Shown: positions 1 through 9,306, counted from the first letter of the stretch. The stretch is DNA of 64,000 bases from Xenorhabdus beddingii (GCF_002127545.1 NZ_MUBK01000003.1:186001-250000), one strand, 5' to 3'. Notes: generated by a model from the sequence alone, not told the origin. Numbers and translations are program-made.

Positions 1-1
1 C

Positions 2-652
2 CTGAAAGAAAGTGCTATCCCACGTGAAGAGATTTTCGTCACCACCAAGCTCTGGAATGATCGTCATCTGGATGCCAGTGCTGCATTACAGGAAAGTTTG
101 GCGAGATTACAGTTAGATTATGTTGATCTCTATCTCATTCAGTGGCCGGTTCCCGAACAGAACCATTATGTGGATGCCTGGAAGCAACTGATTGAGCTGA
201 AAGAAGCGGGACTGACCCGCAGTATTGGTGTTTGTAATTTTCACATTGAACACTTACAAAAAGTGATTCAGGAAACGGGCGTCGTTCCCACGATCAATCA
301 AATTGAACTGCATCCCCTGATGCAACAACGGCAGCTTCATTCATGGAATGCCACCCATCATATTACCACTGAGTCCTGGAGCCCATTATCACGGGGTGGA
401 AAAGGTGTCTTTAACTCTCCACTGGTTGAACAACTGGCCATTAAGCACGGCAAAACACCAGCGCAAATTGTGATCCGCTGGCATCTCGAATGTGGCATGA
501 TTGTCATTCCTAAATCTGTCACACCTTCGCGCATTAAAGAAAACTTTGATGTGTTTGATTTCAGATTGGAAAAAGAAGATTTGGCTGCGATGGCTGAATT
601 GGATATTGGTAAGCGGATAGGCCCGAATCCCGATAATTACAATCAACTTTAA
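2..652 (+). CDS. dkgA: 2,5-diketo-D-gluconate reductase A-type aldo/keto reductase, 5' truncated by window edge
   Basis: NADPH-dependent cytosolic aldo/keto reductase of the DkgA type, acting on 2,5-diketogluconate, methylglyoxal and related carbonyls. The frame is open from base 2, so 216 C-terminal residues are present and about 60 are missing (E. coli DkgA has 275). The tetrad lysine is visible in VTTKLWND, and the cofactor-binding signature in VIPKSVTPSRIKENFDVFDF. The INQIELHPLMQQRQLH stretch and the C-terminal GKRIGPNPD are DkgA-specific. Odd point: the tetrad histidine, LYLMHWP in E. coli, is glutamine here (LYLIQWP, codon 140-142). It stands alone, with a 3' intergenic gap before a small membrane-protein gene. 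The DkgA assignment is firm; activity with the His-to-Gln change is uncertain. Confidence 0.9.
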   Translation: MKESAIPREEIFVTTKLWNDRHLDASAALQESLARLQLDYVDLYLIQWPVPEQNHYVDAWKQLIELKEAGLTRSIGVCNFHIEHLQKVIQETGVVPTINQIELHPLMQQRQLHSWNATHHITTESWSPLSRGGKGVFNSPLVEQLAIKHGKTPAQIVIRWHLECGMIVIPKSVTPSRIKENFDVFDFRLEKEDLAAMAELDIGKRIGPNPDNYNQL

Positions 653-945
653 TGAATATCCACCGACCTCATTCAATCCCTTCCAATAGACCTGAATTCT
701 GTTTTCCGGCAGGGTTCAGGTCAGGGACATAAGCCCTAGCCTAAAACACTATAAATTATCGATCAAATCAATATTATTGATAATAACTATGTTTACTATC
801 TATGTATATTTGATGTCATAGACTTAATTATCAGCATTAAATAATTTACATATTAAATAGATAATAGATATCAACTGAATTTGTAACAATCCTTGATACA
901 TCTGTTTTTAGTTATAAACCCCAAACAAAACTTAAGGAAATCACC

Positions 946-1239
946 ATGATTTATATCGTTATTTCTTTATTTATGCTTGTCCCTTTTTTCTTTGCTGTAA
1001 AAGGGTTCCTGTTATCACACCAAGTACATCACAATGTGGCAGGAATTCTGCTGGCAATCGCAGCGATGGCCTTTCACATGTACGTATTTCGTTTTAACAA
1101 AATACCGTTTGTGCATGTTGCCCTACCCCATCAACCGATTGTGTTCTATGGCGCAATTTTTGTGGCTTTTCTGCACGGTGTGATCTATTCCCTTTGTTTC
1201 GGTCGATATTATGGGAAAGCTATTTATGAAGAACATTAA
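946..1239 (+). CDS. small hydrophobic membrane protein, function unknown
   Basis: I do not recognise this 97-residue protein. It is strongly hydrophobic, with three likely membrane spans: about residues 2-22, 30-49 and 66-86. A histidine pair lies between the first two spans (HQVHH, residues 25-29) and the tail is short and polar (GKAIYEEH). A ribosome-binding sequence AAGGAAA lies about 7 bases before the ATG. A GC-rich hairpin follows the stop codon. The upstream 290 bases are very AT-rich and unlike the neighbouring core genes, which suggests an accessory gene. It is probably an inner-membrane protein; no partner or substrate can be inferred. Confidence 0.65.
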   Translation: MIYIVISLFMLVPFFFAVKGFLLSHQVHHNVAGILLAIAAMAFHMYVFRFNKIPFVHVALPHQPIVFYGAIFVAFLHGVIYSLCFGRYYGKAIYEEH

Positions 1240-1258
1240 AATCTGTTTTGTGACCCAC

Positions 1259-1275
1259 CGCCCCCTTTGGGGGCG
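1259..1275 (+). terminator. hairpin after the small membrane protein gene
   Basis: A 7-bp GC stem (CGCCCCC/GGGGGCG) has a TTT loop, lies 20 bases after the stop codon, and has outer CCAC/GTGG complementarity. No T-run follows, so it may act as an mRNA end-protecting structure rather than a strong terminator. Confidence 0.4.
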
Positions 1276-1311
1276 TCGTGGCGGATCGATAAGTTTCGCT
1301 ATCAGGATCGA

Positions 1312-1962
1312 CTAACGGTTCTCTCCATTATCCTCATCCGGTGATTTGACATTCGCAGTCAAAAGATAAGGAGATTGTTGCCAGCGGCTGGGCGCCAATT
1401 GCAGTAAATTATGCGCCAAAATAAAACCAATCGCCAAAGCCAACAGAAGCATGATCCGCAGTAAGTTAGTCGTGTTATCGACCTGATTGGATTCTGTTGC
1501 CAGCTTATGCGTATCCAGTGTCAGGCGAAGAAAACCCTTCGGATGATTTTTCCCCGGTATAGGGACAACGATTTGTTGGTTGAAGTAGCCACTGGATTTT
1601 TTTCCTTCCAGCGATAAGCGCTCACGCACTGAAACCGGCTCCCCACTCCGTGCTATCTGCGTTCCATTCTCCAGATAAACGCTGGCATCCAAAATGCGTT
1701 TGTTACTCGTCAAGTAAACCAAACTCGCCACAATCTTTTTATTATTAAGATCTTTGCTACCATTCTCCATATAATCAGCCAAGCTGAATGCAACCTGTTT
1801 TGCCAATGTATTCGCCAGATCTTCAAATTGCTTCATATGGGCCTGCTGTTGAGAACGGCTGAAATAGGAGACACCCTGCATCAGCATAACCAGCAGTGCT
1901 AGACATATTAAAATAATCGCCGTCTTATGCAGTCGAAATTTTAGCTTTGCTTTTATCATCAT
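1312..1962 (-). CDS. ytjB: YtjB (Smp) inner-membrane protein
   Basis: Conserved enterobacterial membrane protein (older name Smp) of unknown function, encoded divergently from serB as in E. coli. It has 216 residues against 214 in E. coli. A short basic N terminus is followed by a membrane span (about residues 13-31, ILICLALLVMLMQGV), then a periplasmic domain containing the conserved blocks GYFNQQIVVPI and LRLTLDTHKLATE. A second span follows at about 168-186 (LRIMLLLALAIGFIL), then a cytoplasmic tail with RWQQSPYLLTA. Family identity is clear from these blocks and the position; the biochemical role is not known. Confidence 0.93.
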   Translation of the reverse strand: MMIKAKLKFRLHKTAIILICLALLVMLMQGVSYFSRSQQQAHMKQFEDLANTLAKQVAFSLADYMENGSKDLNNKKIVASLVYLTSNKRILDASVYLENGTQIARSGEPVSVRERLSLEGKKSSGYFNQQIVVPIPGKNHPKGFLRLTLDTHKLATESNQVDNTTNLLRIMLLLALAIGFILAHNLLQLAPSRWQQSPYLLTANVKSPDEDNGENR

Positions 1963-2074
1963 TATCCCATCCTATGATCGGAAAGCACATGTTGCCAGAT
2001 GCGGTACTGATAGGATAGTTTGAAAAGCATTTTTCGCTTGCCAAAATTACATGGAATTACAGGAGTCGATATTC

Positions 2075-3052
2075 ATGTCCAATAATCTGGCCTATCGTTA
2101 CTTACCGGATGAAATCCATAAATGGCCGGGATTACCGTTATCCCTCAGTGGTGATGAAGTCATGCCGCTGGACTACCGCGCCGGAGACAGCGGCTGGTTG
2201 CTGTATGGACGAGGCCTGGATAAGCAACGTATCAGTGATTTTCAGCACCGCCTTGGGGCAGCCATCGTCGTGGTATCTTCATGGCGCATTGATGATTATC
2301 AGGTTGTCCGTATTGCCGGTAGCCTTTCACCCCGCATTAAACGACTGGCGGATGAATGCCGTCTGGATGTGGTTCCACTGGGGCAAATCCCACGCCTGCG
2401 TTCACCCGGCTTATTAGTGATGGACATGGATTCAACCGCTATCCAAATCGAATGTATCGATGAAATTGCGCGTCTGGCTGGGGTCGGCGATAAAGTGGCG
2501 GAAATTACAGAACGTGCCATGCAGGGTGAACTGGATTTTTCAGACAGCCTGCGTGAACGCGTCGCACAACTGGCCGGTGCTGATGTTTCAATCTTGCAGC
2601 AAGTGATGGAAACACTGCCCCTGATGCCCGGATTAACCAGCCTTGTCCGTAAGTTACAATCTTTGGATTGGCATGTCGCGATTGCCTCCGGGGGTTTCAC
2701 TTTCTTTGCCGATAATCTTCGCCAGCAACTACGCCTTTTTGCCGCCGTCGCCAATCAACTTGAGATCAAAGACGGCAAACTGACCGGTAAAGTCAAAGGG
2801 CCGATTGTCGATGCCAAATATAAGGCAACCACCTTGATAAGGCTGACAAAAGAGCTGAACATTCCGCTCAGTCAGACTATCGCTATCGGGGATGGTGCCA
2901 ATGACCTGAAAATGATCCGCAAAGCAGGGTTGGGAATTGCCTATCATGCCAAACCCAAAGTGTATGCGCAGGCTAAAGTTGCGATCCGCCATGCAGATTT
3001 AATGGGCGTTCTGTGTGTGTTGAGTGGCGGCTTGAAGCACGAAGAACGTTAA
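2075..3052 (+). CDS. serB: phosphoserine phosphatase
   Basis: HAD-superfamily phosphatase that hydrolyses O-phosphoserine, the last step of L-serine biosynthesis, in the cytosol. The nucleophile motif DMDST is at residues 117-121, followed by the family stretch IQIECIDEIA; the SGGFTFF and GDGANDL motifs are also present. An ATG at 2051 is in frame, but the Shine-Dalgarno CAGGAG at 2060-2065 lies 9 bases before the ATG at 2075. That gives 325 residues, close to the 322 of E. coli, so 2075 is chosen. It is divergent from ytjB and followed after 39 bases by radA, the same serB-radA arrangement as in E. coli. Confidence 0.96.
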   Translation: MSNNLAYRYLPDEIHKWPGLPLSLSGDEVMPLDYRAGDSGWLLYGRGLDKQRISDFQHRLGAAIVVVSSWRIDDYQVVRIAGSLSPRIKRLADECRLDVVPLGQIPRLRSPGLLVMDMDSTAIQIECIDEIARLAGVGDKVAEITERAMQGELDFSDSLRERVAQLAGADVSILQQVMETLPLMPGLTSLVRKLQSLDWHVAIASGGFTFFADNLRQQLRLFAAVANQLEIKDGKLTGKVKGPIVDAKYKATTLIRLTKELNIPLSQTIAIGDGANDLKMIRKAGLGIAYHAKPKVYAQAKVAIRHADLMGVLCVLSGGLKHEER

Positions 3053-3091
3053 TCCCAATAGCCCAATATCATCATATTAAGGAAGCATAGA

Positions 3092-4477
3092 GTGGCAAAA
3101 GCAGCAAAACGGGCATTTGTCTGTAACGAATGTGGCGCGGATTATCCCCGCTGGCAGGGGCAATGTACCGCATGCCACGCATGGAATACCATTACGGAAG
3201 TGCGTCTGGCCGCAGCTTCATCTTCCCGCACTGAGCGTTTCAGCGGTTATGCCGGGGATGCGGGTATCAGTAAAGTACAAAAACTTTCAGATATCAGTCT
3301 GGAAGAGCTTCCCCGTTTTTCAACCGGGTTCAAAGAATTTGACCGTGTTCTCGGCGGAGGGGTGGTTCCCGGCAGTGCCATTTTGATCGGGGGTAATCCC
3401 GGAGCGGGAAAAAGTACCCTGCTCTTACAAACCATGTGCCAATTATCGGCACAGATGAAAACCCTGTATGTGACAGGGGAAGAATCATTGCAGCAAGTCG
3501 CAATGCGCGCCCATCGGCTGGGATTGCCGACTGATAAACTGAACATGCTGTCAGAAACCAGCATTGAACAGATCTGCCTGATTGCAGAACAAGAACAACC
3601 CAAACTGATGGTGATTGACTCAATTCAGGTCATGCACATGGCGGATATTCAATCTTCACCGGGCAGCGTGGCCCAAGTGAGGGAAACCGCCGCTTACCTG
3701 ACCCGGTTCGCTAAAACCCGTGGCGTCGCCATTATCATGGTTGGTCATGTGACAAAAGACGGCTCTTTGGCGGGTCCCAAGGTACTCGAACACTGTATAG
3801 ACTGTTCAGTCATGCTTGACGGCGAAGCAGATTCCCGCTTCCGTACCCTGCGCAGCCATAAAAACCGTTTCGGGGCCGTCAATGAGCTGGGGGTGTTCGC
3901 CATGACCGAACAAGGATTGCGGGAAGTGAATAACCCTTCTGCAATTTTCCTGAGTCGTGGCGATGAAATTACCTCAGGCAGCTCCGTCATGATTGTGTGG
4001 GAAGGCACACGTCCTTTGCTGGTTGAAATTCAGGCGCTAGTCGATCATTCCATGATGTCAAATCCGCGTCGCGTCGCGGTAGGGCTTGAACAGAACAGGC
4101 TGGCTATTCTACTGGCTGTTTTGCATCGACACGGTGGTTTGCAAATGTCTGACCAAGATGTTTTTGTTAACGTCGTGGGGGGGGTGAAAGTTACGGAGAC
4201 AAGTGCTGACCTGGCATTACTGCTCTCTTTGGTTTCCAGTTTCCGTGATCGCCCTTTGCCCCGTGATCTGGTGGTATTTGGTGAAGTCGGCCTGGCGGGT
4301 GAAATCCGGCCTGTACCCAGTGGTCAGGAACGTATTTCAGAAGCTGCCAAGCACGGTTTTAAACGCGCCATTGTTCCTCATGCCAATATGCCCAAAAAAG
4401 CCTTACCCGACATGAAAGTATTTGGTGTCAAAAAATTGGCCGATGCGTTATCTGTTCTGGAAGATCTGGATGAGTAA
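3092..4477 (+). CDS. radA: DNA repair protein RadA
   Basis: RecA-related ATPase that promotes branch migration in recombinational DNA repair. The N-terminal zinc finger has cysteines at 11, 14, 25 and 28. Walker A is GGNPGAGKST (about 100-109), the RadA-specific KNRFG motif follows at about residue 255, and a C-terminal Lon-protease-like domain covers about the last 150 residues. The start is GTG at 3092, preceded by TAAGGAAG with 6-base spacing. Length is 461 residues against 460 in E. coli. It is probably cotranscribed with serB; the 462-base gap to nadR suggests that nadR has its own promoter. Confidence 0.97.
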   Translation: MAKAAKRAFVCNECGADYPRWQGQCTACHAWNTITEVRLAAASSSRTERFSGYAGDAGISKVQKLSDISLEELPRFSTGFKEFDRVLGGGVVPGSAILIGGNPGAGKSTLLLQTMCQLSAQMKTLYVTGEESLQQVAMRAHRLGLPTDKLNMLSETSIEQICLIAEQEQPKLMVIDSIQVMHMADIQSSPGSVAQVRETAAYLTRFAKTRGVAIIMVGHVTKDGSLAGPKVLEHCIDCSVMLDGEADSRFRTLRSHKNRFGAVNELGVFAMTEQGLREVNNPSAIFLSRGDEITSGSSVMIVWEGTRPLLVEIQALVDHSMMSNPRRVAVGLEQNRLAILLAVLHRHGGLQMSDQDVFVNVVGGVKVTETSADLALLLSLVSSFRDRPLPRDLVVFGEVGLAGEIRPVPSGQERISEAAKHGFKRAIVPHANMPKKALPDMKVFGVKKLADALSVLEDLDE

Positions 4478-4939
4478 AACCACTTTTATTCTTTTTCAAC
4501 CTACGTGTTTTTCCTAATTATCCAGAATATTTGTTGCCTGCCATCACAGTTCAAATAAGGCAGGCAATAACATTGCCATTTCAATTTCCTGCATTTTCCC
4601 GCCTTGAAATTTTTAGCCCGTTAATCTGAAATTCAAAAAATCAGATTATTCTTAATGAATATAAATAATCTGGCAATATTTAAAAAATATTTTTATTCAC
4701 TCTGTATAAATAAAAAATCAACTCTCCGCCTCGCCTTGAATCTTACAATTAATCCTAATAATTTAGCATTTGTTTTTTTATTTTATTCATATCGCTGATT
4801 ATCCAATCTTAAACACTCAAAGTTGCCAAAATAACAGTATTTAATCCCAAAGCATCGATAAACAACTCATTTTGTTTTTACCTTTCACGATGAACATGCT
4901 AATTTGTTTAATATACTAAACATAAGAGGAGGGAGTTAT
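4478..4939. other. intergenic gap radA-nadR
   Basis: AT-rich, without a convincing gene. Just after radA there is a 9-bp hairpin (TTGCCTGCC 4534-4542 pairing with GGCAGGCAA 4559-4567, 16-base loop) without a T-run. The last part should hold the nadR promoter, but no operator was identified. Confidence 0.5.
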
Positions 4940-6166
4940 ATGGGGCAGTTTGACTATTTGAAAGAGGCTATCAAACAGGCGGGTTGCACATTACAGCAAG
5001 TTGCTGATGCCAGTGGTATGACAAAAGGCTATCTTAGCCAACTCATTAACGACAAAATAAAGAGTCCCAGTGCACAGAAACTGGCTTCTCTTCATCAATA
5101 TCTAGGATTGGCGTATCCCATGGAAAAGAAAACAATTGGTGTCGTGTTTGGTAAATTTTACCCGTTACATACCGGGCACATTTATTTGATTCAGAGAGCT
5201 TCCAGCCAAGTTGATGAATTACATGTTGTTCTCTGTTATGATGAAGTTCGTGATCGTGAACTGTTTATCAACAGCTCGATGTCCCAGCAGCCAACGGTAA
5301 GTGACCGATTGAGATGGTTGTTGCAAACATTCAAGTATCAAAAAAATATTCATATTCATGCATTTGATGAACAAGGCATGGAGCCTTATCCAAATGGCTG
5401 GGAGGCATGGAGCAAGGGCATGAAAGCATTCATGTCAACAAAAGGGATCACGCCCAAATACATCTATTCCAGTGAGGCGCAAGATGCTGCCCGTTATAAA
5501 GAGCATTTCAACATTGAAACCGTGCTTATTGACCCACAACGCTCATTCATGAATATCAGCGGAAGCCAAATCCGTCAGGCTCCTTTCCGCTATTGGGAAT
5601 ACATCCCTACCGAAGTGAAACCCTTCTTTGTGCGTACCGTTGCCATTCTCGGCGGTGAATCAAGCGGAAAATCTACCTTGGTGAATAAACTGGCCAATAT
5701 GTTTAACACCACCAGCGCATGGGAATATGGGCGAGACTATGTGTTCTCCCATCTGGGTGGCGATGAAATGGCCCTGCAATACTCAGATTACGATAAAATT
5801 GCGCTGGGTCATGCTCAATATATTGATTTTTCGGTTAAATATGCTAATAAGGTTGCTTTTATCGACACTGATTTCGTGACAACCCAGGCATTTTGCAAAC
5901 GCTATGAAGGAAAAGAACATCCCTTTGTTCAGGCCATGGTTGATGAGTATCGTTTTGATTTAGTTATTCTTTTAGAGAATAACACCCCTTGGGTCGCGGA
6001 TGGTTTGAGAAGTTTAGGCAGTGAACGAGATCGTAAAGAATTTCAATATTTACTTGAAAGTTTATTGAAAAAAAATAATATCGACTATGTCTGTGTTGAT
6101 TCACCCGACTATGATCAGCGTTTTCTACGCTGTGTTGAACTGGTTCAACACATGTTAATGGCGTAA
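4940..6166 (+). CDS. nadR: NadR: NAD biosynthesis repressor, NMN adenylyltransferase, ribosylnicotinamide kinase
   Basis: Three-function NAD regulator. The N-terminal helix-turn-helix (about residues 4-55, GCTLQQVADASGMTKGYLSQL) represses NAD biosynthesis genes. The middle nucleotidyltransferase domain has FGKFYPLHTGHI and the ISGSQIR motif. The C-terminal ribosylnicotinamide kinase carries the P-loop GGESSGKSTL. An upstream in-frame ATG at 4904 was rejected because the Shine-Dalgarno AGGAGGG at 4926-4933 precedes the ATG at 4940, whose product MGQFDYLKEAIKQ matches the E. coli N terminus. Length is 408 residues against 410 in E. coli. Order after radA is conserved; E. coli next has ettA, but here an extra ABC gene intervenes. 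Confidence 0.97.
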   Translation: MGQFDYLKEAIKQAGCTLQQVADASGMTKGYLSQLINDKIKSPSAQKLASLHQYLGLAYPMEKKTIGVVFGKFYPLHTGHIYLIQRASSQVDELHVVLCYDEVRDRELFINSSMSQQPTVSDRLRWLLQTFKYQKNIHIHAFDEQGMEPYPNGWEAWSKGMKAFMSTKGITPKYIYSSEAQDAARYKEHFNIETVLIDPQRSFMNISGSQIRQAPFRYWEYIPTEVKPFFVRTVAILGGESSGKSTLVNKLANMFNTTSAWEYGRDYVFSHLGGDEMALQYSDYDKIALGHAQYIDFSVKYANKVAFIDTDFVTTQAFCKRYEGKEHPFVQAMVDEYRFDLVILLENNTPWVADGLRSLGSERDRKEFQYLLESLLKKNNIDYVCVDSPDYDQRFLRCVELVQHMLMA

Positions 6167-6845
6167 TCCACTTATATAGATAAAATAGATTACACTTATA
6201 TTATGATCACAATTAATTGATGTTTATTTATTATTCACTGTAACTTTTTTCATTTTATGCTGACGCCAAGTTAACATTTAATTAAATGTTAACTGTCGTT
6301 ATTTTTACAACGGTAATAAAATAGATTGTGTTAATAATAATTTTTGATACTTTAATTTTACTCTTTTGACTTGAATTGCAGAGAAATAAGTCATTTAATG
6401 AACAGGCCTATTGATTTATTTATATAAAATTTATTAGGTTATAATAATCCCACAAATATTTTAGGTGTTTTAAACAATCATGGAGGTAATGCGAGATAAC
6501 ATTAAAATGTTAATGAAATATAAAATGACTTTTTTCCTTATTATTAAAATGGAATAAAGATAGAAGAGCTTATGCTATTTTTATTTGAATAATTTTTTGT
6601 TTTAAGCATAATCAATTAATATTCTTGATTTTTTTATTCTAAGACTAAGAAACATCTCATTTATTATGATGATCATTGTAAATAATAATTGACATAAGAT
6701 GAGCATATCCTTGATGAAGATGTTTCACATATAGACTATTTTTACTCGTACAATATCACAAGGATATTAATGCTATTTCGAATAAAATTAGACCGCATAT
6801 GTTAAGGAAAAAGTTTTAATCTTTTAACCTAATTGTGTTGAGAAT
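6167..6845. other. long AT-rich gap before the degenerate ABC gene
   Basis: 679 very AT-rich bases without a supported gene. It contains a perfect 26-bp palindrome (6269-6294) and a separate 9-bp inverted repeat (GAAACATCT 6649-6657, AGATGTTTC 6718-6726). The composition differs from flanking core DNA and suggests that this gap came in with the accessory gene after it. Confidence 0.5.
6269..6294. repeat. perfect 26-bp AT-rich palindrome
   Basis: The sequence from AGTTAACATTTAA reads identically on both strands through TTAAATGTTAACT. It lies 103 bases after the nadR stop codon. Its symmetry would suit a dimeric regulator site; no poly-T follows directly, so a terminator is less likely. Confidence 0.6.
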
Positions 6846-7574
6846 ATGAACTTAAATCAATTTAAATCGATTGAGGTTATCAATATTTCATATGGTTTAA
6901 CTGATACCACAGTTAATCATGAAATGATTTCAGATATCACATTTTCTATTATACCAGGTGAAATTACTTTGATAACAGGGCCGAGAGCATCGACTAACCG
7001 AACGATATTGTCGATTGCATCGGGTATGTTACAACCAGATCAAGGAGATGTATTAATTAATAATAACAAGTTGAAACTAATGAATGATGTAGAATTAGGA
7101 AAGTTTCATGCTGAAAATAGTGGGTTCATTTTCCAAGGCTTCAATTTATCGAGTGAACTCACGCTGTTAGATAACTTGTTATTATCAACGTCTTATGGAT
7201 TATCGCTTTCTCGTGAGCAAGCAGAAAAAATCGCGCAGAAAGCGTTGGATATTGTGAAATTAGGCGATAAAAGCCGTTATTACCCAGGGGAACTGTCTGG
7301 AAATGAGCGGCAACTGGCGGCAATGGCAAAAGCCATCGCCAGAAGACCTGAATATTTATTTGCAGATGATCCGACACGTAACCTGGATCAGAAAGCATTC
7401 CAGACGTTCATTAATATCTTTAAATTTATTGCACATGAACAGAAAGGCACCGTCGTCATTGCTTCACAAGATAGCCGTCTGATGCGACATGCGGACAGTG
7501 TTATCACTTTGACAAGTGGAAAAGCCGTTAAAACTTATGAATCTTTTCTGGAACAACGTGTTTTAGTGCAGTAG
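6846..7574 (+). CDS. degenerate ABC-transporter ATPase-like protein (LolD/MacB type)
   Basis: A 242-residue protein with the full length and fold order of LolD/MacB-type ABC ATPases, but with altered nucleotide motifs. The Walker A position reads GPRASTNRT (45-53), with Asn51 in place of the essential lysine. The signature is LSGNE (150-154) instead of LSGGQ/E. Walker B is FADDP, so the catalytic Glu position is Asp175. The switch histidine position is Gln208 (IASQD). The Q-loop Gln97 (FIFQ) and D-loop NLD remain. The reading frame is intact. No permease gene is adjacent. It lies between nadR and ettA, absent in E. coli, and converges on ettA through a shared terminator. Likely non-hydrolysing; its function is unknown. 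Confidence 0.8.
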   Translation: MNLNQFKSIEVINISYGLTDTTVNHEMISDITFSIIPGEITLITGPRASTNRTILSIASGMLQPDQGDVLINNNKLKLMNDVELGKFHAENSGFIFQGFNLSSELTLLDNLLLSTSYGLSLSREQAEKIAQKALDIVKLGDKSRYYPGELSGNERQLAAMAKAIARRPEYLFADDPTRNLDQKAFQTFINIFKFIAHEQKGTVVIASQDSRLMRHADSVITLTSGKAVKTYESFLEQRVLVQ

Positions 7575-7603
7575 TTACGATAAACGAATCATGATGAGTC
7601 AAC

Positions 7604-7629
7604 AACGGCCTGATATCAGGCCGTTTTTT
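7604..7629. terminator. bidirectional terminator, ABC-like gene and ettA
   Basis: A perfect 22-bp palindrome (arms AACGGCCTGA/TCAGGCCGTT) with T-run after it on the plus strand. It lies between convergent stop codons. Confidence 0.85.
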
Positions 7630-7638
7630 CGATCAAAC

Positions 7639-9306
7639 TTACTTACTGATCTTTTTGTATTTAATGCGGTGAGGCTCCAGCGCTTCAGCCCCCAATGTCC
7701 GCTTCTTGTAGTCTTCGTATTCGCTGAAGTTTCCTTCAAAGAAGGAGACCTTACCTTCATCCTGATAATCAATGATATGCGTTGCGATACGGTCAAGGAA
7801 CCAACGGTCATGGGAAATAACCATCGCACAACCCGGGAATTCCAACAGGGCATTTTCCAATGCACGCAACGTCTCAATATCCAAGTCGTTAGTCGGTTCG
7901 TCCAACAGTAACATGTTGCCGCCAACTTGTAGCAGTTTGGATAAATGCAGACGGCCACGTTCACCACCAGACAATTCACCCACACGCTTGCCTTGATCTA
8001 CCCCTTTGAAGTTAAAACGTCCGACATAGGCACGGCTTGGAATTTCAAAGTTGCCGATACGCATGATGTCCTGACCGCCAGAAACTTCTTCCCAAACCGT
8101 TTTGCTGTCATCCATGTTGTCACGGAACTGATCAACAGAAGCCAATTTAACGGTTTCACCCAGTGTAATTGAGCCGGAATCAGGCTGCTCTTGACCGGAC
8201 AACATACGGAACAACGTTGATTTACCCGCACCGTTCGGGCCGATGATCCCGACAATCGCCCCTTTCGGCAGGGAGAAACTTAAATTATCGATCAGAACGC
8301 GATCAGCGTAAGACTTCGTTAAATTGGTGACGTCCAATACCTTGTCGCCCAAACGTGGGCCAGGTGGAATGAACAGTTCACTGGTTTCATTGCGTTTCTG
8401 GTAATCCACATTATTGAGTTCTTCAAAGCGAGCCAAACGCGCCTTGCCTTTTGCCTGACGTCCTTTCGGATTTTGGCGAACCCACTCAAGTTCTTTTTCA
8501 ATCGACTTACGCCGAGCCGCTTCTGAAGCCGCTTCCTGTGCCAGACGCGCATCTTTTTGCTCCAGCCATGAAGAGTAGTTACCTTCCCATGGAATACCTT
8601 CACCACGGTCAAGTTCCAGGATCCAGCCAGCAACGTTATCAAGGAAGTAGCGGTCGTGGGTAATTGCAACCACTGTACCTTCGTAATCATGCAGGAAGCG
8701 CTCCAACCAGGCGACAGATTCAGCATCAAGGTGGTTGGTGGGTTCATCAAGCAGCAGCATGTCTGGTTTTTCCAGCAACAAGCGGCAAATCGCTACACGA
8801 CGGCGCTCACCACCGGACAGATGCTCAATCTTGGCATCCCACGCCGGCAAACGCAGGGCATCAGCCGCTCGCTCCAGTTGGTTATCCAGGTTATGCCCGT
8901 CGTGGGACTGGATAATCGCTTCCAGATCACCCTGCTCTTTTGCCAGCTTATCGAAATCCGCATCCGGATCAGCATAAGCAGCATAAACTTCATCAAGGCG
9001 TGCCAGCGCATTTTTAACTTCACTGACCGCCTCTTCCACCGCTTCACGAACAGTATGCTCAAGGTTGAGCTTAGGTTCCTGCGGCAAATAGCCAATTTTA
9101 ATGCCGGGTTGTGGGCGAGCTTCTCCCTCGATATCTGTATCAATACCCGCCATGATGCGCAGTAAGGTTGATTTACCTGCACCATTCAGGCCGAGAACAC
9201 CAATTTTTGCTCCAGGGAAAAAACTTAGAGAAATATTTTTCAGAATATGTCTTTTCGGGGGAACAATTTTACCAACCCGGTGCATACTATAAACATATTG
9301 AGCCAA
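7639..9306 (-). CDS. ettA: energy-dependent translational throttle protein EttA
   Basis: ABC-F ATPase that binds the ribosomal E site and gates early elongation according to ATP/ADP state. It has two complete ABC domains. The first has Walker A GLNGAGKST (about residue 39) and signature LSGGERRR; the second has GPNGAGKST and LSGGERGR. Both Walker B regions read LLLDEPTN. The EttA arm insertion is present between the first Walker A and its signature, followed by the linker rich in Arg and Glu. Length of 555 residues equals E. coli EttA (formerly YjjK). It is divergent from slt and carries intact catalytic residues, in contrast to the neighbouring ABC-like gene. Confidence 0.97.
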   Translation of the reverse strand: MAQYVYSMHRVGKIVPPKRHILKNISLSFFPGAKIGVLGLNGAGKSTLLRIMAGIDTDIEGEARPQPGIKIGYLPQEPKLNLEHTVREAVEEAVSEVKNALARLDEVYAAYADPDADFDKLAKEQGDLEAIIQSHDGHNLDNQLERAADALRLPAWDAKIEHLSGGERRRVAICRLLLEKPDMLLLDEPTNHLDAESVAWLERFLHDYEGTVVAITHDRYFLDNVAGWILELDRGEGIPWEGNYSSWLEQKDARLAQEAASEAARRKSIEKELEWVRQNPKGRQAKGKARLARFEELNNVDYQKRNETSELFIPPGPRLGDKVLDVTNLTKSYADRVLIDNLSFSLPKGAIVGIIGPNGAGKSTLFRMLSGQEQPDSGSITLGETVKLASVDQFRDNMDDSKTVWEEVSGGQDIMRIGNFEIPSRAYVGRFNFKGVDQGKRVGELSGGERGRLHLSKLLQVGGNMLLLDEPTNDLDIETLRALENALLEFPGCAMVISHDRWFLDRIATHIIDYQDEGKVSFFEGNFSEYEDYKKRTLGAEALEPHRIKYKKISK

